From Acanthornis magna (taxonomy: Eukaryota > Chordata > Aves > Passeriformes > Acanthizidae): a stretch of DNA of 64,000 nt. Positions 23,515 through 35,575 of the stretch are shown in pieces. Numbering within the stretch: the stretch's first letter is position 1; each line of letters opens with the position of its first letter. The stretch lies in assembly GCA_036785705.1 (NCBI GenBank), contig JAWUZG010000032.1, positions 17,231,501-17,295,500 of the forward strand, read 5' to 3'. The notes below the pieces were generated by a model, which searched no databases, had not been told where the DNA came from, and saw only the letters and a list, made by a program, of their open reading frames with translations. A program made the position numbers and the translations under genes.

Positions 23515-24394
23515 TGTAAACTGTTCACATCACCTACTTGTTGGGATCATCCAACTTTGGTTTGACGTATGTTAATTTGACAAAAGTAATTGCAACACCT
23601 ATTGTAGACAGGTAGGAGGAACGAGCTAAAGATTATTCTTTCCAATGGTTTTGCAGGAGGTCAGAAATTGTCAGGCCCAAAGCAAAGAGGGTCCTAACAA
23701 CCTGCTGGTGCGCTGAAGTTCAGTGCTGTGAAAAGCAGTGCAAATACAGCTTACAGCAAGTCCTGGAGATGGCTAGCCAGGCTAAGGCTTTGTCCCTCCT
23801 CATTTTGTTTTAAGTTAGTGCCATCTTCTGAGAATTTCATTAGCTCTGTTACTGCTTTCAGCTTTTTTTTTACTTAGTGTGCTCATTATTATTTACAATT
23901 TGTCAGTTACATTTTAGAATTTGCATTTAGAATGATATTTTAAAATATAATAATAAACTTTGTTTTCCCAAGAGTTCTAAAGGTCAACTCTGTCAAATTC
24001 TATGATTTTGCAGGTCAGGATGATCCCTGAATCTGCTTCTAAAAGCAAGGACATCTGTAATGGCATATTTAAATCTCAGTTCACATGTTCTCCTATCACT
24101 AAGAATCAGCAGAGTCAAATTGTTTGAGGGCAATTGTGGACAAAATCTTGGTTTAGCTCATCTTGCTCAAAAGCCTTGTAATCCATCTTTTCAACAACAC
24201 TTGGTCTTTATAGGAATTGTATTAAGAGTATAGAAATTTGGCAGAAATTAAGCCCCCTTGCTTTCCAGCTAGCCCTGAAATTGGAGGGGCTGGGTGTGGC
24301 TAAGCTTAATTTCTGATTAGAACCAATTTGACACTGTAAGTCCAGTTCTGTTCATTAAGATCCCAGATGCACTAATAGTTTGGTTTACACTCCA

Positions 24395-24640
24395 CGTCTG
24401 GTCTCATTCGCAATCACAGATTCACAAATTGTGCGGTGTGCCTATTCAGCACTGTAAACGTGGTCAGGTTCGATAGGAACTATCACAAACACAGATTTAC
24501 AAATAGTGCCTTTTATTGGAGCAACATGTTAAAGATTCTTCCTAGGCTGCTGGTGATCAATTCACTAGACCTGCAAAATACTACCATGTAGCACTACATA
24601 CGAGTCTTCTCAGGTATGCTCCAATGCAATCAGAGGTGCA
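24395..24640. mobile_element. Possible LTR-type fragment, unclassified
   Basis: Two imperfect copies of a 20-bp motif ('cacagattcacaaattgtgc' at 24,415 and 'cacagatttacaaatagtgc' at 24,490) lie 75 bp apart. On the minus strand AATAAA occurs at 24,512-24,517 beside the second copy. The local texture reminds me of bird ERV long terminal repeats, but I can define neither TG...CA ends nor a target-site duplication, and no internal retroviral sequence is present. It could be unique DNA with a local duplication. Confidence 0.22.
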
Positions 24641-27511
24641 AAATCTTTCCAAAAATGCACCCCTGGCTTTGGGGAAGAGAGAGGAGCAAGCCCATTGACT
24701 TGTCTGCAAGGTGGGGGATTTCAAATGCCAGTTTCCACTTTGGAGGAGAAGTGGAGGTAGTGAAATACTTTGTTACTGCTGTCATAAATGGGGGAGGGGG
24801 GCAGCCACTTCATGCGTAAATGGACAAAGAGAGACAGTACAGAGACTGTGGGTCTTGTTCAAGGCCAGCACAGAACTGTGACACCTTGGTAGCACACCCT
24901 CTTCCACTTGGCCAATTGATAAGGGTCATCCATACCTCGTAAGATAACTTATCTCCCTATCAGCAGAGCATCATGTCCACGACAATTCCTTCACCACTGT
25001 CTCATGGAAATCCCTTCACCGTATCAGTTATGGCATAGCTCATGGCTGTAGGCCTCATTCCTACAACAGTTATCCAGAAAAGTAAAAATATCTGCAGCAA
25101 ACTTTGAGAGGAGGCAAAACATCTGCTTTGTCCAGCCTGTCGTTCTGCAAATCAAGGGATGCACAAGAGGATTAGAAAAATGCTTCTTTTCTCTTGAACA
25201 GTGCCAAGGGAGGAAAAACATCTGGGACTAGAGACCAAAGAGGGCATGCAAAGGTTAATCTAGATATGACAGAGTGGTTCTTGTGCTCTAGATATTAAAT
25301 GTCAAACTGGAGACTTTTCCATTCAAGAGCTCAGAGATATTTCTGAGCAGTCTAGGTCACCGTTCTGACATGTCACAGGACGCCAGTTATTTGGCAAGAT
25401 TTGATTAAAAGTCATGATTTTGGGAAGGAACAGAGCTTAGGGAAGAAAGAAAGCACTATTCTGTGGAGGGAAATTGCTATTTCTAAGGACTCTTCTACTC
25501 CATGTAGTCTTCAACATCAATGAGAGTTTATATGCATGTGCCAATGGCCGACTAGACTTAAATCCAGTTATTAAGAGTAAAAGCTTAGAGGTATCAGTAT
25601 CACAGAGATACTGAGTCAGTAACAGTTGTGACCTTCTAGCACCCATGATACTGCTTTCAGTGCATACTGTAACAGGGGCTTTTTCTTTCTTTCCTGGGTG
25701 GACTGTGCAGCCACAGCAGAGGACATCTGGCTGCTGTCTTAAGAAAAGTCAGAAGGAGTTTCTTCCGAACTGGCAGTTCTGGTGGGATGTCTGACTGGAT
25801 GCCTGGCTGCCTCTTGTGCCTCTGGCACCGTCTCTCTCAGTGCTCAGTCTGGGCTGCTGTCATGGTGGTTGTGTGCTCTGTTTTTGTCTCTTGCAGGAGG
25901 AGGAATGCTGGGCACTGCTGCTTAAGCCTTGTGCTGGGAAGGTATTTCTGGTGACGAGTCATGCAGGATGGAGCAGATGGAGCCATGAAGACAATGCGTT
26001 TCCAGTGTGACTGGGAGAGAAGCCTGGAGCACTGGGGTGGGCAGTGAAAATGAAGGGGAGGATGGAGCAGAATGCAAAGCCACCAGCTTTGTCAGAGCCC
26101 AGCAGTGGTAGACACTGCTGTGTTATGGGGGATGTACAAGGTGTCCAGTGTGTCTTCAGAGCAAGGGGTGGGAGGTGACACACAGAAACGCTTGGGAATG
26201 TAAAATTTAAAAAGCAAGTCTGATCGTTGTGTAGTTTAATAATAACAACATGTGCTTCATGAAGCTGAAACATGGCTGGAGCATAAGAAGGCTTGTGGAG
26301 GTTGGGGATGGCTTCTGGCTGAACAGAGACTGGAGAGGGACTGGTGGGAGTGCTGGTGGGGAACACAGTGGATGCAGATGTACTGGCACTCAGCAGACAC
26401 ACACTGGCCCTACTGGCATGGTGACTCCCCCTGCCTCTGATGGCCTTAGTGTATTTTGAACTTGTTATTAAAGGCTATATCCCTGACACTCAGCAGTTCT
26501 GAGAGGGTGTGGGGAGGTTGGAATGCTTCAGTGCTACACTGAAGGCTTTGCCTTTTGCAGGGGTAGTTAATTTTGCTTTTAGCTCTAATAATAATCAAAG
26601 ACTTGGGACCCCAATGAAACTGTGGGTTTCCACTGACATATTTAATTATCTGTTTGATTCATTTACTTCTCACATCCATTTCTTTTGCTTTTTTCAAGAA
26701 GGCATCTTAAGCAAGGACCAGGACGGAAAATATATTTCTCTAAGGGTGAAGATGGCTCTTTCCATGCAGAGGAATTTATAAGCTGCATTCAACTATTTTT
26801 TGATTAATAGATAGTGTTGCTGTAGTGTTAGCACTTAAGGCAGAAGTCAAGTCTCTGTTATTTTTCCGTCTTAGAGGTGAAAACAGAGTGCATTGGTTTG
26901 CAGCATGTGGTGGTTTTTGGGGGTTTTTTTAGTAGCTGCAGCAAATAATTGTGACCCCTGATTATGGGAGTGATTTAAAACTGCTCTTTGCTATGTTAAC
27001 TTGAAGTTGTGAACTACAAAGGTTTGCAGTGAATAGCTTATGAATAGAAAAGGGACTCTGTTGGAACTCGCTATTATGTTTGAAGTTGGTAGAAACTAGA
27101 GATTGAAAAGACACACTGGTTCACTGAATTAATTCATTGCACATGCAAGACAGAAACTCCTGGCACACTGATATCCTTCCTATGTTTCTCAGGAAAAAGA
27201 AAACATGTTGAGATGTTTCTGGACAAAATGCTTTGACACAATGCAATCCATTAGGATGTCTACATTTTGACCCAGTCTGCCATCTAGTTAATTTTTGCAT
27301 TAAATTTTCAATGTCAGTTGCAGAATGACTAAAAAATTAAAGCTTCATGTAGAAAGATGATTTATTATGTATTTCTCTTTCTTGCAGTGAAAGGAAATGC
27401 TATTCTGTAGCTGTTTCTGTTCTGGCTTTCTCTGAAAAATTGTCAGCTCAGTCTAAATGTAGATGTTGTGAAAACAGACACGAAACACAAAACTGATAAT
27501 ATTGGTGTGGG

Positions 27512-27512
<1 letters not shown>

Positions 27513-27542
<30 letters not shown>

Positions 27543-27590
27543 TGTTGTTTTTATGGGTTTTTCGGGTTTTTTCGGTTTGATTTTTTTAAA
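27513..27590. repeat. Poly(T) and T-rich low-complexity tract
   Basis: A 24-base T run (27,520-27,543) is followed by T-rich sequence with interspersed GG and CGG to about 27,590. Such tracts can be decayed poly(A) tails of minus-strand retroposons, but I see no recognisable element body on the right. Confidence 0.9.
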
Positions 27591-27999
27591 ATATAAGTCA
27601 GAAAAACATTTTTGAACTACTGGCAACCCACGACTTTTGAAATCCAGTAGTGATACAGCAAAAGCTTGTAAGCAGTAAGGAAAAAAATATTGGTGATATT
27701 TGGTGATTATGCCAAGTGAAAAGAAAAAAGTAAACAAAGGCTGTAAAGAGTGATGAGCAAATTCCATGTGAAGAAATTTCACTTGTCTAATAATTGAACT
27801 TAATTTAATTTAACTAGACATGTAGGCCAAGAAGCCTTTCCCTTGTTTCTTTTTTTTTTAAAATGGACTTTCATAGGAAGTTGATAGAGTTCCTCAAAGG
27901 AATAGACTTGCTAGCTTCAATTTGTGTATGGTACAGCCTACTTTTGTCTTTATCTTATGAAATTTGGTCTATTTTGTCATGACTGCTTTCTTTGTTAAA

Positions 28000-28210
28000 A
28001 GGTAAAATGCACATTGGGCAAGTGTTCTATGGCAATTTGCATAAAAAGTGATGACAAAGAGCAATTAATTCCTCATTATTATGCAGTGAAATGCTACTTT
28101 GCTCCTAAGTGACTGTAGAGGAAGGCTTTTTCCCTGCGTGTAAATCTGTTGCGGCATTGTTCTAAAAATAGTACTTAAGAGCCCTCTGCACTCTTTATAA
28201 ATCAGGGTCT
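28000..28210. promoter_or_regulatory. Homeodomain/POU motif cluster, candidate enhancer
   Basis: ATTTGCATAA (28,035-28,044) is followed by 'caattaatt' (28,062-28,070), 'cattattatgcag', and further on 'ctaaaaatag' (MEF2-like) and 'ctttataaat'. The density of POU, LIM-homeodomain and MEF2-like motifs resembles conserved developmental enhancers. The inference rests on texture only. Confidence 0.22.
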
Positions 28211-28682
28211 TTGACACTCCAGTCGCTTCTCCACAGAGAGATTTTTCTCACACATGCTGAACACTACAAGTATCGTCCCAAATATTCATCACAATAATAA
28301 GCATCAGAATTTTGTTAGATAAGGCAAGATAGAGTAATTTAGTATTTTGTCAAATTAGATCTCTATCCTTTTTATCTGGAGATCAGTATTTAAAGTACAC
28401 TCAGATCACACACAAATAGAAACATATTCCTACCACACACAGCTAGTCTGTACAGAACAAAGAGTCAAGATATCGTTTTCTATGAAGGCTTGATTCTGAG
28501 TACAGATTTCATTACCAGCTCACCATAGGATAATGAAATTCCTTCGGGGCAAAGATGAGGTACATCAAAGAGGCAGCATGGAGAGGCAGACTTTGTTAGT
28601 GCATGCTCTGTCACCTGCATTACTGGTCCTTGCCTGCCTTTAATTTGTAAGGAAATGCTAGTAATTCAAACCCTTTTATTGG

Positions 28683-28760
28683 ACTGACTTATATTTATAT
28701 ATATACATGCATTAATGTATGCATGTACACACACACAGAGAAATATATATTTTTAACATA
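28683..28760. repeat. TA/CA-rich simple tract
   Basis: Short alternating 'tatatttatatatatacatgc' and 'acacacacacag' runs separated by a 'gcatgtatgcatgc'-like palindromic segment. Low-complexity, without further meaning that I can see. Confidence 0.55.
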
Positions 28761-29079
28761 CAAAACCTTCTGTAAGTAGTTTGACTTCGCAGCTGAAATG
28801 GAATACAGAAAATAATTAATTTCTTGCAAGCAAAAATTGCCCATGCAGGTCCTAAAAGCATCTTTGTATTTACTAAATAAATGCTGTCTGCACCATGTAG
28901 ATAAATAACCCTTCCTGCAACTTTGCCTTTTTATTTCTGTAGCAATTCAGAGTGACTTTAGTGCCTATGGAAATGAGAGGACAATGTTCGGCAAGACCAG
29001 GAGCTGCTGAAGACATGAATCACTAAAGCTTTCCCACAAAGCTTTGCCAATATGGGAACAAAAGGGCTGCCCTACAGAA

Positions 29080-29390
29080 ACACATCACGGGTCTATCTAG
29101 TCCAGCATCCCGCCTCTGGCAGCGGCCAGTAACTGATGCTTCAGAGCAAATCAAAACCACAGCAAGCACCTACCTAATTATGAGATGCGATGCGTAGAGG
29201 AAAAAAAAAAGGTTGATCCTGACTCACAAGAGAGCAGTTTATGCCCTGAAGCATGAGGTTTGATTTCCCTTGTATCCGTTTGCTTAACTCACACAGTTGC
29301 AAATACTATTTATGCTTAAAAGAGTTTCTAATCCTCTCTTGGATTCTAATCAACAATCTGCCTCAATAACCCGAGAGTTACCAGGAAGTT
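29080..29390 (-). mobile_element. Ancient CR1-like LINE relic
   Basis: 'cgggtctatctagtccagcatcc' (29,088-29,110) followed by 'cctctggcagcggccagtaa' and 'gatgcttcagagcaaatca' matches, with divergence, the minus-strand 3' region of old amniote CR1 families abundant in turtles and crocodilians. Similarity weakens after about 29,180 but the 'tctaatcctctcttgg' region is compatible with continuation. This is much older than the copies at 1.4, 10.2 and 46.5 kb. Confidence 0.7.
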
Positions 29391-32300
29391 CTCGGGGCTG
29401 AGCACACTCTGCGTGGAAGCTTTGTGCTCTGCTAGTTTAGGGAAAGTTTTCAAGCCTTGGCCTAACACCCACTGCCCCGAGGATCAGACCTAATTGTCTA
29501 GATGAAAAATACCCAAGCTACCACTCCCTTCCCCTTGAGCCCTGCCTAACTGAAGCAGTTAATTCTTTCCCAGCCCCCACTTGCAAAACGATTGCTTTGG
29601 AGAGATTTCTTCTGCTGGCACTGGGCAGTGGCTCCTGCTTTCTACCCTTCTAGGAGGTTTGGACAGGTTCCTCTCTGTTTCTCACCTCTGTATACGAGAG
29701 GTCTGCCAGCAGTCAGAGGATGCTGCCTGGCCACGCTGCCTCCCTCCTCCTGTTCAAAGGAGAGGGCAGTGGCAGGCAGAGGAACAGGGCATAGGGAAGG
29801 CTCACAGAGGGCTGCAGTGGTGCCAGTTCCTTTCTGCCCTTTCAGTATTTCCTCATGAAATAGCAGGAGTTCTGCTTGGGCTGCTCTGTGAAAACATGAG
29901 ATGCCTGTGAGACTCCCTCTCCTTCCCAGCTTAGTCCAGATTTTCTTCTCTCCTGGGCAAGAATGCAAGCAACGCTTTCAAATCATCCTTTGATGACCTT
30001 GCATGACCTTGAGCATCATTGCAGTGTGATCCTGGCTCCAATACAGCAGAGTGATAATCCTCTCTGCACTCTCTCCGTTGCATGTGGTTTTCCTCTATGT
30101 ATATCACAAAATGGTTATTTAAATCTGGCACATGGACCTTAACAGCAATACCAGAAGGTAAAGAAGATCAAAAAAAGGCTTAGCTACTCCCTATGGGGCC
30201 TAAGTGCTCAAGCCTAAAGCTGTGACCCTGAGCTCCTGAACAGAGACTTGCCTTCTAAACAAAAGTTGCCCAAACTTTTCCAAGTCCCAAAGTTTTGCCT
30301 TCACAAGCTGAGGCTGTCATTGCTACACAGGTGAAGACAAGCCTCAGTTTTGAGGTGGCCAGCAGACTGGTGCCTAAGGGTGTGCTTCTGAGACAGCTCC
30401 AAGCAGCTCTCAGGGCACTGCTGCCATGGCATCCTCACCTCTGGCTGTGTTTTCCCATCTCTCACGCGCTACTTGCCCCTAAGGCAGGCACTGGTGTTGT
30501 GGTACATCAGTTTGGGACCTCAAGTGGCTGCACATTTCTTTGCAGGATTAGTTTTCCGCCAGCTTAACTTCCTGAGCCAGCTGCCCAGGAGATCAGGATA
30601 TGTCCAAAGGAAGGAGTGGGAATGGGAGGCTGGGTAGAGGGCAGAGCACCCCACACTGATGTGGATCCACTGCCTCGAGAGCCCAGCAGAGAGGCACGCC
30701 TGGCTCAGCCTGGCACCTCACGAGAGGGTGATCTGCCTGCTTGACGCCCCCAGCGTGGAGGGTCCCCAGCGCCTGCCCAAGGGCACAGCTGGCAGCACCC
30801 CTGTGTTTGAGCTGGGGCAGTGCTGTAAGTCCAAGAAGAGAGGCTGGCTGGTACAGTGGGGAAGGGAGGAGGGGAGGGGACCTGGGGGTCAAATAGCAGG
30901 CTCAGACAGTGAAGAAAAAGTAATGAGTCCGCTGGCTTATTGCAGGGTTAGAATGGGGAATTCTTGAACCTTGTGTGCCCCTTCCTTGTGTGGCAGAGAC
31001 ACTGGGCAAGCTGGGAGTGTAGGGAGGGCTGGGAGCAAGCTGCCTGCATGAGCAGGGAGAGTGGGCATGTGTGTTTTGCTGGCTAATGTCCATTTCCCTT
31101 CATGCTTTCTCCATATCTAAAGTCAGCCATGCTTCTGTTTCCATCAGCTTTCCCGGGATCTCTTCAGCTGCTGCTTCAGCTATGGGAAACAACAGGACAA
31201 AATCCAAATCCGAGCCCTTGCTCAGCAACAATCTCCACATGGAGGAAACAGCCTGCCAAATACAGAGGTCTGAAACTGCCTGCAGTGTGTCGGTCTGTTT
31301 ACCTAGCATGGCTCATGCTCTTATTTGCTTAAGTGTCATTACCTGCATCCTGGGAGAGGTGGGAGGAATGCCTTCTGCAACGCATACTGAATTCTTCTGA
31401 AACCGTGATGTGAAGAGAATGCCATTTCATGTCAAGAAACTGTTATTTCACCTATGAGCATGTTATTTTGTATTCCTCAGACTACATTTTACATGCCTGG
31501 GGTGTATACATGTGATCCACTGAAATCACTCGCCATCTTCCATAATTTATGCTGCTCTTCAGTCTTAGCAGCGTGCATAAACTTCAGTGACACTCTGTCA
31601 TTCCTCTCTAAATCATTTTGAAAAATCATTTGAGGAACAGCACCAGATCCATGCTGTTCCGTGTTTCTCCTGCTTCACTTTCCAGACCAGGTTCTGAGGT
31701 GGCGGGATGACACAGCAGGAGAAAAATCACAGCCAGCAAGGTGTGAACTATTGCCCCAAAAGTAAGAAATTGGAATGTATAATGTGGTAGCATGAGCCTT
31801 GTCATAGCTATTCAGCCTAGCAATGTCATCCCAGGGGTGGTGGAGGCAAGGAGAATCCAGCTGAAGACAAATGTTCCCCTTTTTCTTCAGGCAATCTCTT
31901 CATAAAACCTCACAATGAGCAAATAAACATAATGGAATAGGGAAGATGTGAGGGGTAACCTTTAAGACACTAGGGGTTTAGCATTTACTATTGTCAGGCA
32001 GGACTGTACCAAGATTATTTGTTTCCTATTGCTTAATCCATTTATAACGCAGTGTACTAATCCGCAGTTTGTCATTTGACCCACTGCTCTGCTATGTGGA
32101 GCTCTGTCAAAGGATTTTGAGAACCTGCTGACACTTTCTGCTTCCTTAATTCAACAGGACTCTTTTGCAGGCTTGAGGGAGAGAGCTGCAGCCCTGCTGG
32201 CCTGATCCTGCACCCCAAACTAACAATGCCTGTGGTTGCACACAGTGAGCATCCTCAGTGTTGGGGTTGACCCTGCCTACGTTCCTTTCTGTCTCATATC

Positions 32301-34300
32301 TGGGAAGAGAGAAATTCTTTAGTCTTGGAAAACACCCTTGTTTTTCCACATTGCCGGCTCTTGCCAGCCTCTCTGTTCTGAAGTTTAGCTTCTGAACACT
32401 TGTGAATTCTTTTAACTTCACCAGCTTAGGTTTTCTTAACTTTCTCCAGTACCTCTTCTTCAGAAATGTTTATCTTCATAATAGCACAATCATAATATCA
32501 ATAAATTTCAAAATCCCCCACTACAGTGAGAACAAATGTAAATAATAAATTCAGCTTCTTGAAAATGTCTTAATCCTTGTTAATTGCGTCCTTAATTCCA
32601 GAATGACCTGGAGGGCTTACAGAGACACACATGCAGCTTTATTTATGTTTAGTCTATTTGAATAATTATGCATTGTTTATCTTATTATCTTTGGCTGTTT
32701 GCTCCCTCTCCTCCCTCTGAATTACTATCTATTTACAGTTTACTTGTGCTGAGCTGGTTTGGTCAGAATTTCTAACATGTCTATGTGAAAGCTCCCCCAG
32801 TGTTGTCCTGGAGGCAATGTCTCTGAAGTTCACAGCACCACACTTCTACTACAGCAGCTCCTGCCTTGAAGGAGCCTTTAAGGCTCTGAAATGTTTTATA
32901 AAGGTTTGTTTGCCTCAGTTCAGTGTGATAAAGAAGTATGATATGATATTTCAGTGAGGCATTTTGGTTTTTTAATATTATTATCATTAACAATGATATT
33001 AGCCAGAAGAGCAACTTTAACTTAAGGTTGTCAGATATTTTCCTCCTGTCAGCTGTCTATAAGTCCCTCATTTTAACCATTGCAGGTGGTTTCTTCTAGG
33101 CTCTGTGTCAATCTCATCTATTAAAACTGTCTTTTTTTGAGGAGTGGGAATTTTTGGAAACAAGGTGGGCTGGGAGGTGAGGGAGGAGGGGAGAGTGGAG
33201 CTGAATGAGGAGCTGGTTGGAAACACTGAGACCACCTGACCCAAGGACCAGGGCTGAAACACAGCACCAGCACCACCCACCTCCCTTGGCTGCCTGGCGG
33301 GTGCTTTGCAGCACTGCCCTCTTGGAGCTTGTGATTTGTGCAAATGAGGCCCAGGATGACACTGCAAACTTAATTTATGTGTCTGATGTAAACTAGCAGT
33401 GAGGCAAACCCATGAAGATGGACAGCTAGTTCACTACCTTAGCCAGCCTCTGATTCCGAGTAATTTCCATTTTTACTCATCACTGAGAAGGTCATGAGAG
33501 AAAAACTTTTGACTAAGTAATCTTTGCCTTCTTTTACAGCTTTGGTACAAACTGGATTAATTAAAAAGGAGAGGAAAATAATCTCCTCCTTTCTCTTGTC
33601 ATGAGAACCAACATGTGCTGTGTAAAGTAGAGAGTGAAAAGAAGCAAGTGCTCTAAGTAGAGGATTATTTTATGTATTTCATGGGAAAAAGTTGTTCAGC
33701 TCTTTTCAAAGCAAACTATGCCTACAGTACTTTAAAGGGAGGTAGGAGGAAATGATAATAATTATATCTGAACTGCCTTAGGGCTAAATTCTGCAGATGA
33801 GTATGGGTGTGACTGGGCAAAATGTTGTCTTGATGCCAACCTGAAGGAAAAATGAACCTATCGAGCCCAGATTCAGTTGCAAAAAGTGTTATATGTGTTA
33901 TTGTCTATTCATACAAGTATATTTGATTTTTTTTTTAATCTGAATGTGCAAATTAGTCTATTCTTTATTAGTGTCTGTAGGAGCATATTCTTATGCAAAA
34001 ATATGACAATTTAATTTCAGTATTTCAGTCTTAAAGATCCTGAATAGCCAATGTAAATATTAGTGGAGAAAATAAAATTTAAAAAAAAAATTAATATCAA
34101 TTTGAGTCTTTGTGGATTTTGCTCAAAAGTAGATGGGAAAGTGAGTAAAGACCAAGGAATGGAAAGACCCATAAGCTTATCTTTATCTGTGGAGTTAGTG
34201 ATACCTGTGGGGCAGATGGGATTATGTTATTGATCAAGGCCAATAGCCATGGTCATAAAGAAAATAAGAAAAATATTAAAGGGAGATGATGATAGGGCAG
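29391..34300. other. Non-coding stretch
   Basis: No gene is supported. The part from 29,560 to 31,400 is more GC-rich and holds several medium open frames in overlapping registers on both strands, typical of chance openness at higher GC. Around 32,640-32,700 lies an AT-rich block with 'gaataattatgcattgtttat' that resembles homeobox-bound sequence. Confidence 0.5.
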
Positions 34301-34360
34301 CTTTAATAAGTGGGACATTATAGACAAATCAAGGAAGCACTAAAGGATAAAAGAGCCCTG

Positions 34361-34433
34361 TCCTACGTGGTGGAAAAGAGAGCTCTGCTAAAAAGGGTCC
34401 AATCCCATGTGATGGAAAAGAGAGCTCTGCTGC
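34361..34433 (+). repeat. Imperfect tandem repeat, 42-bp period
   Basis: 'tcctacgtggtggaaaagag' at 34,361 recurs as 'tcccatgtgatggaaaagag' at 34,403, both followed by 'agctctgct'. The period is a multiple of three, so an open plus-strand frame (34,310-34,660) shows a 14-residue repeat containing EKRALL twice. No homologue comes to mind; the frame may be fortuitous. Confidence 0.8.
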
Positions 34434-34935
34434 AGCTCTTAAATGCAGTAGCCCTGGTGTTAATGAAAAGCATTTTTTTTTCAAAATCCAGAAATGTATG
34501 GGTTAAAAATTCTTTCTCAACTGACAAGAGCTCAGCTAAACAGATCAAAAAGAGAAGGAAAACCAAAACACAAGCTCAGAAGTTGCCTTTGCCTTGTACC
34601 GGGAGTCAGAAAGTGTCAAAAGATGTGTCATATCTTAAAAGGCTAAATGAAAAGTTATAGTTCCTCAGTACATGAAGAAAGAGAAGCTTTATTGAAATAG
34701 TTTCTTTGTCGCATCCTATAAAAATATTATGAGGACAGCATGTATAAAAAAGAAAAACAGAGGTTACTGGAAATTCATGTAAAGACGAGTTTCTCTGTTT
34801 TATAGCATAACAAGAGAAAGCCATCACTCCCAATACAGGTGTTTCTAATTATATGGGGGTTTGGGGTTTTTAAAAGTTTCTGGACTTTTCTGCTAAAAAC
34901 CTATGGCACTTCCTGAAAACTGACTGTTGCAGCTG

Positions 34936-35575
34936 TTACCAGAGTAACTGGAAAACCCATTGATCTTTCCAAACTCTGATTAACAAACAAGAATATTCAT
35001 ATTCTCCAGAAATGTGTTCTTTTAAGTGAAAGGATGAGGCTTTTGCTGGTGGATTTTGACATAGCATCCACAAGTAGTGCCATACCAGGGGCTGTTCCTT
35101 CAGCAGTGCTGTGCAAAGCACCTTCCCCTGCCACAGGATGTGGATGCTCATCCACACTGGGGCTGCCACTGCTAATTCTCGACCAGTTTTCTGTTGAGCC
35201 ACACCTTGAAATAGGCTGGAGAAAACAGGTTGTCTCTGCACATAGTGCAGTTTCAGTAGTTCCAACACTTTGTCTTTCAGTCCCACCCACTGAGGTGACC
35301 CCTCCTGCCAGGTCTGGATGAAAGTAGTTGACAGAGTTGGCCTGTACATCATTTCTGTAAATCTTCAAGGCAATTTTGGATGCCACTTGAGGCCTAAGTT
35401 GCTGAAGAACCCTGGTATTCACCCTGAAAATCATGGTGAGGTGTAAACTAAGTAAAGCAAGGGAATACTTGGGTGGGTTTCTGAGCCTGCTTAGGGCTGC
35501 ACTAATGATGGTGAGGAGAATGGCCTTTGCCACTGTGCCTGGTGTGACAGATTCTCCCCTGCCAGCAGCCTCCAC
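34936..35575 (-). other. Long open region of unknown nature
   Basis: Two overlapping minus-strand frames stay open: 192 codons (34,997-35,575, opening at a GTG; its first ATG begins MIFRVNTRVLQQLRPQ) and 139 codons (34,936-35,352). No domain, signal peptide, splice structure or poly(A) tail is visible. The second half of the longer frame is Ser/Thr-rich and looks non-coding. Options are chance, a decayed processed pseudogene with a frameshift, or an unrecognised repeat. I do not claim a gene. Confidence 0.15.

Larger units (their letters stand above)
24641..29079. other. Non-coding stretch
   Basis: No gene is supported. A 45-nt in-frame microexon-like segment at 25,897-25,941 is discussed under findings. 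A good acceptor-like polypyrimidine tract ends near 27,387 ('tttctctttcttgcag') but what follows reaches a stop quickly. The poly(T) tract at 27,513-27,590 and the element at 28,000-28,210 are separate entries. Confidence 0.5.

Noticed and set aside
27513..27590. T/GGG-rich tract as an interstitial telomeric repeat
   Set aside because: The units are irregular ('gggttttt', 'cgggtttttt') and do not match the TTAGGG/CCCTAA repeat.
30659..30967. 103-codon plus-strand frame with an internal GTAAGT donor-like site
   Set aside because: No acceptor precedes it, the residue before the donor (GCT) is unfavourable, and overlapping frames on the other strand are equally open.
33780..33900. 'gggctaaattctgcagatga' as an old amniote repeat
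   Set aside because: Resemblance to the 'gggcc(a)aattctgc' class of repeats covers only about 15 bp and does not extend.
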